Positions 61,699-64,000 of a stretch of 64,000 nucleotides of DNA are shown here, piece by piece. The stretch lies in contig NZ_JACJHY010000025.1 in NCBI RefSeq assembly GCF_014138625.1, positions 1 through 64,000 of the forward strand. Direction: 5' to 3'. The notes beneath the pieces were generated by a model. The model worked only from the letters and a program-made list of their open reading frames with translations, was not told where the DNA came from and did no database searches. This DNA is from Aminobacter ciceronei (GTDB lineage Bacteria > Pseudomonadota > Alphaproteobacteria > Rhizobiales > Rhizobiaceae). The first letter of the stretch is position 1; each line of letters opens with the position of its first letter. A program made the position numbers and the translations under genes.

Positions 61699-61941
61699 AT
61701 GGACAAGGAATTCAACCCACCGGTGGTGATAGCACGCGAGAACCGAGCCGGACGCAGGACGATAGCGTCCGCCTGGGAAGCGCTGGAGTGGTTGCGACTG
61801 CGAAGACCGGCTTGCACAGGCCCGCGATACCGTTCGGCCGTTCGCATATGTCGCGATGTGCTCGATGGGTTGCGGGCTCCCCCGGACGCCCGCCGAGCCT
61901 TCATATCAGCCGCCAGGGAGGTTGGCCGGCGTGTGTTCTGA
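61699..61941 (+). CDS. DUF982 protein
   Basis: The 80-residue protein fits DUF982: FNPPVVIARENRAGRRTIAS, AWEALEWLRLRRP, YRSAVRICRDVLDGLRAP, ARRAFISAAREVG. The family is restricted to Rhizobiales-type bacteria and its function is unknown. It lies 21 bases after the membrane-anchored gene. Confidence 0.85.
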   Translation: MDKEFNPPVVIARENRAGRRTIASAWEALEWLRLRRPACTGPRYRSAVRICRDVLDGLRAPPDARRAFISAAREVGRRVF

Positions 61942-61966
61942 CGTGAAATGAAGGGGGTGGAGAGGG

Positions 61967-62170
61967 ATGAAGTATCGCGACGTGCAGGAAAGGCTGAGGA
62001 TGGTTGGCATCGTCATGAGCAAGTCCCAGGGCCGAATACGCATCAACCACTTCGGGGCGACTGCGGAAACCGCGTATTTCACCTGTTGCCTCGAGGATGC
62101 GCTTAAGACGGGGCAGGCTATGGCCGAGCCAAGTGCACTGCCCGAAGCGTGGTGTGCGGAACGCACATAA
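61967..62170 (+). CDS. Small hypothetical protein
   Basis: The 67-residue protein (MKYRDVQERLRMVGIVMSKS) reads as a small alpha/beta fold with RIRINHFGATAETAYFTCCLEDALKTGQAM, cited by GATAETAYFTCCLED. GAGAGGG precedes the ATG. It closes the three-gene run that ends at the strong terminator at 62212. Confidence 0.6.
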   Translation: MKYRDVQERLRMVGIVMSKSQGRIRINHFGATAETAYFTCCLEDALKTGQAMAEPSALPEAWCAERT

Positions 62171-62172
62171 GA

Positions 62173-62210
62173 CTTCAGGAGATGGAAGGACGGCAGGCGA
62201 TCTCCTGAAG
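62173..62210. repeat. Inverted repeat before a terminator
   Basis: CTTCAGGAGAT (62173-62183) and ATCTCCTGAAG (62200-62210) form a perfect 11-base stem with a 16-base loop, two bases before the terminator hairpin. It has no T-run of its own, and the loop contains GGAAGGACGG. Confidence 0.8.
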
Positions 62211-62211
62211 C

Positions 62212-62249
62212 GACCGCCCGGATCGGGAGGAACATCCGGGCGGTCTTTT
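62212..62249 (+). terminator. Rho-independent terminator
   Basis: GACCGCCCGGAT (62212-62223) pairs with ATCCGGGCGGTC (62234-62245), ten-base loop, then TTTT at 62246-62249. It ends the 61249-62170 operon. Confidence 0.9.
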
Positions 62250-62408
62250 CCGTTGGGGATGACCGCTGCCCAGAAGAATGAACGCCAACAGGATCGGCGA
62301 CTGCCGAGGATGTGGCGCACGTGGTCGTCGCCGTGAACTGTGCACTGTAGAACGCTCTTCCGGCTGCGATGACGCGGCCGCGTCCGCTGCAACAGGAAGG
62401 AGAGCTAA

Positions 62409-62585
62409 GTGGCTTTGTCGGTCAGCGCGATTTTTATCCTGCTCGCGGTTGCCCTGTTGCCTGTGCTCGCAAACTTCCGAACGTCGTTGCCTGGCGGCGA
62501 TGTCGCCGCGTTTGTCGTTTATCCGATCACCATCCTCGCATTGGCAGCCTTCGGAATAGCCGGCGCCATCGCTGCGCTCTTTTAG
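62409..62585 (+). CDS. 58-residue double-membrane-spanning protein
   Basis: The GTG at 62409 has AAGGAG eight bases upstream. The product starts VALSVSAIFILLAVALLPVL, continues ANFRTSLPGGDVAAFVVYP and ends ITILALAAFGIAGAIAALF, that is, two hydrophobic helices joined by a short loop. This is a typical small stress-membrane protein layout. No family recalled. Confidence 0.55.
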   Translation: MALSVSAIFILLAVALLPVLANFRTSLPGGDVAAFVVYPITILALAAFGIAGAIAALF

Positions 62586-62979
62586 GCGCAATCGACCCGC
62601 CAAGGGCACTTGGCGCCAGAATGACCTATTGTCGGAACATTGACGGTTGCTGATATGCGCCACCGTCGACTGCGAGCGATTATCGGCAAGCTTCCGCCTC
62701 GAAACATGAGGGAGGATGCCTTGAAAAGCTCCACGGTGTCGGCCTTCGAATTCGACCTACCCTCAGCGCTCTCCATAAGATCGTAACAGGCGATCTGTCC
62801 AAGCGGCCGAGCCTGGCGCGACTTAAGCCATTGAATTAAGTGGCGATCCCGACAGGATTGCCAAATCCGCAAAATTCATTGTGGAATCAAGGACGTCCGC
62901 CCGAACTTCCAAATGAACTGGCCCACTGATTCAGTTACAGAATTGTTGTGCCGCCCTACCCGCTGATACGGTCAAGGAG

Positions 62980-63090
62980 ATGGTGATGAGAGTGCTTGTT
63001 TGTGGTGGCCGCGGCTGGTGCGACATCCTCGCAATGATGACGGTCATGGATGAGCTGAATGATGCGCATGGCCCAAGCCGCCGGATCTTC
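62980..63090 (+). pseudogene. DUF2493 (SLOG-type) N-terminal remnant
   Basis: The ATG at 62980 (AAGGAG upstream) opens MVMRVLVCGGRGWCDILAMM, then VMDELNDAHGPSRRIF, the Rossmann-like start of DUF2493/YpsA-type SLOG proteins. After about 35 codons the similarity stops and the frame runs antisense through the zinc-ribbon remnant. Normal members are about 110-140 residues. The gene has therefore lost its 3' part. Confidence 0.7.
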
Positions 63091-63149
63091 TTCCCGACCA
63101 TCTCCCTGGAACCGGAGAAAACGCGCTCGACCTTGAGGAACCCATGGCC

Positions 63150-63336
63150 GCCGGGGACACTCTCACACTTCATCCGACCGGAAAGAGAATCGACGTCAAC
63201 GTCGCCGAACAGTTGGATCAGGTCCGTCGGGTAATAGACGTGAGCTCGCCTGCATAGCGCACCGAACCTCGACCAAATCGCGGGCATCGTTCAGCTTGGA
63301 CAGCGGAAAGGGTGTGGTTCGGCTCGGCTGTGGCAT
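63150..63336 (-). pseudogene. Frameshifted LexA-box zinc-ribbon gene
   Basis: From the ATG at 63336 the minus strand reads PFPLSKLNDARDLVEVRCA and then the natural continuation CRRAHVYYPTDLIQLFGDVD, VDSLSGRMKCE in another frame. Four bases separate the TGC codon of VRC from the TGC of CRR, where six would give an intact CxxC, so a two-base deletion is the simplest change. The 3' end merges with the DUF2493 remnant of the opposite strand. Same family and same promoter layout as the gene at 36504. Confidence 0.75.
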
Positions 63337-63372
63337 GAGAACGAAATAGGAACAAACTCCTTTTGGAGTCAA
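63337..63372 (-). promoter_or_regulatory. LexA box and promoter, second copy
   Basis: GAAC-GAAATAG-GAAC at 63339-63353; minus-strand -10 TATTTC (63343-63348), 18-base spacer, -35 TTGACT (63367-63372), ATG six bases after the -10. The geometry is identical to 36505-36540. Confidence 0.8.
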
Positions 63373-63373
63373 T

Positions 63374-63580
63374 TCACATCATGTCGGAACGAAGCTCCGC
63401 GGCCAGCTTTTCGAGGCCGTCGACTGACCCTTGATAGGACGCTGCATAGCGCGGAAACAGCTCCTGCTGGTTCCTGTAAAATGCGAGCCACTTCGGCAGG
63501 TCCGAGATTGGATAGGTGTTTGTCCAGTCACCATTCGCCATCGTGAAGGTGCCGGCTGCAGAATCATAAGTGACGTTCAT
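63374..63580 (-). CDS. Small hypothetical protein
   Basis: The 68-residue protein (MNVTYDSAAGTFTMANGDWT) is compact and mixed beta/alpha with DLPKWLAFYRNQQELFPRYA. It ends just before the LexA promoter and is on the same strand, so read-through is possible. Unknown function. Confidence 0.6.
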   Translation of the reverse strand: MNVTYDSAAGTFTMANGDWTNTYPISDLPKWLAFYRNQQELFPRYAASYQGSVDGLEKLAAELRSDMM

Positions 63581-63930
63581 GCCCCGCCCTAGCGCGCCGG
63601 TTGGCAGTTGAAAACCACCGCCCCAATTGACGCCGCACCCGCCGTGACATGACTGGCTTCAACGAAGCGTCCCGTGACGTCTACCCCGGCACGCTGGCGC
63701 CGACGGCAACCGAGCCTGGCGCCCGCTTCATTCCACCCTCCGGCAACGGGCGGGCGCGCCATTTTCTAATCCATTGCTGGCCGCATCCCTGCTTTGCCTC
63801 AGCGAGCCAAATGAGTTGCAGCATTGCAACTAGGGAGCGCCAAAGGTTAGGCCCCGAAGTAGATTGTGTTTGCTAAATTAGTTCCGCCACGTAATGCTTG
63901 AGGCAACTCTTAACTGGAGGGGGTACCTGG

Positions 63931-64000
63931 ATGAAAAACTTCCTTGTCGCGACTACCTTTCTTTTGGCAATCGCCGGATCTGCTAACGCGGCAGATGTCG
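63931..64000 (+). CDS. Exported protein, N-terminal start only
   Basis: The ATG at 63931 with GGAGGGGG upstream opens a signal peptide MKNFLVATTFLLAIAGSANA followed by ADV, cut by the window end. The sequence is like the signal of rhizobial Omp25/31-type or porin-type outer-membrane proteins, but 23 residues cannot settle the family. Confidence 0.65.
   Translation, partial: MKNFLVATTFLLAIAGSANAADV

Overview
The window is high-GC DNA of an alphaproteobacterium of the order Hyphomicrobiales (Rhizobiales), most likely a Mesorhizobium/Aminobacter-like Phyllobacteriaceae member. The evidence is the rhizobial intergenic palindrome family next to TAG stops, small proteins such as DUF982 and DUF3606-like, GAAC-N7-GAAC LexA boxes, and GGAAC-N16/17-sGTT general-stress promoters. 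No rRNA, tRNA or CRISPR array was seen. The window mixes metabolic blocks with mobile and decaying accessory DNA.

Layout. 1-3.0 kb: the tail of an IS5-type transposase and two unfamiliar genes, one a fusion of an alpha-helical domain, a zinc ribbon and a gamma-glutamylcyclotransferase domain. 3.2-6.7 kb: a decayed oxidoreductase copy, a beta-propeller protein with its TPR/winged-helix regulator, and a divergent DUF899 pair. 6.7-18.0 kb: a probable sialic acid utilisation block. A FadR/GntR regulator, a family-5 binding protein, two Dpp-type permeases, an N-acetylneuraminate-lyase-like enzyme, two ATPases and two Gfo/Idh/MocA oxidoreductases run on the minus strand, and a NanM-like mutarotase is divergent. 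NanK, NanE, NagA and NagB are not in the window. 18.2-23.4 kb: a GGDEF/EAL protein, an M20 amidohydrolase and an ankyrin-cytochrome c fusion.

23.5-28.9 kb is a lower-GC defence island that begins beside a truncated NYN/LOTUS gene: DUF4238, an Mrr-like nuclease, an EVE-like/HNH nuclease, a receiver-type relative without a receiver domain, a truncated cytosine methyltransferase and Vsr. 29.3-36.5 kb is a phage-like early region. Its compact switch has three TTTCC-N5-GGAAA operators around a small HTH repressor gene, and two more operators lie at 35.3 kb. An IS110 element interrupts it. 36.5-42.1 kb: a UvrD-type helicase divergent from a LexA-box gene, then phage structural remnants mixed with an RraB-like protein.

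42.1-48.6 kb: small genes, then an arsenic block (DUF6428, arsR, ACR3, arsC, arsH, second arsR, MFS exporter) with three ATTTC-N10-GAAA boxes that look like shared ArsR operators. 49.3-62.6 kb: a stationary-phase and general-stress block (PHB-depolymerase-like esterase, KatE catalase, DUF1269-like, DUF3606-like, CspA, YciE, YghA-like SDR, PRC-barrel, DUF982 and several small proteins) with several EcfG-type promoters. 62.9-64.0 kb: a DUF2493 remnant running into a frameshifted LexA-box gene, a small gene, and the start of an exported protein.

Two patterns recur across the window. First, short degenerate tandem repeats, a different unit each time, sit exactly at gene starts or stops. Second, several genes have a promoter whose -10 element lies only six or seven bases before the ATG, which suggests leaderless mRNAs controlled by an operator inside the promoter.
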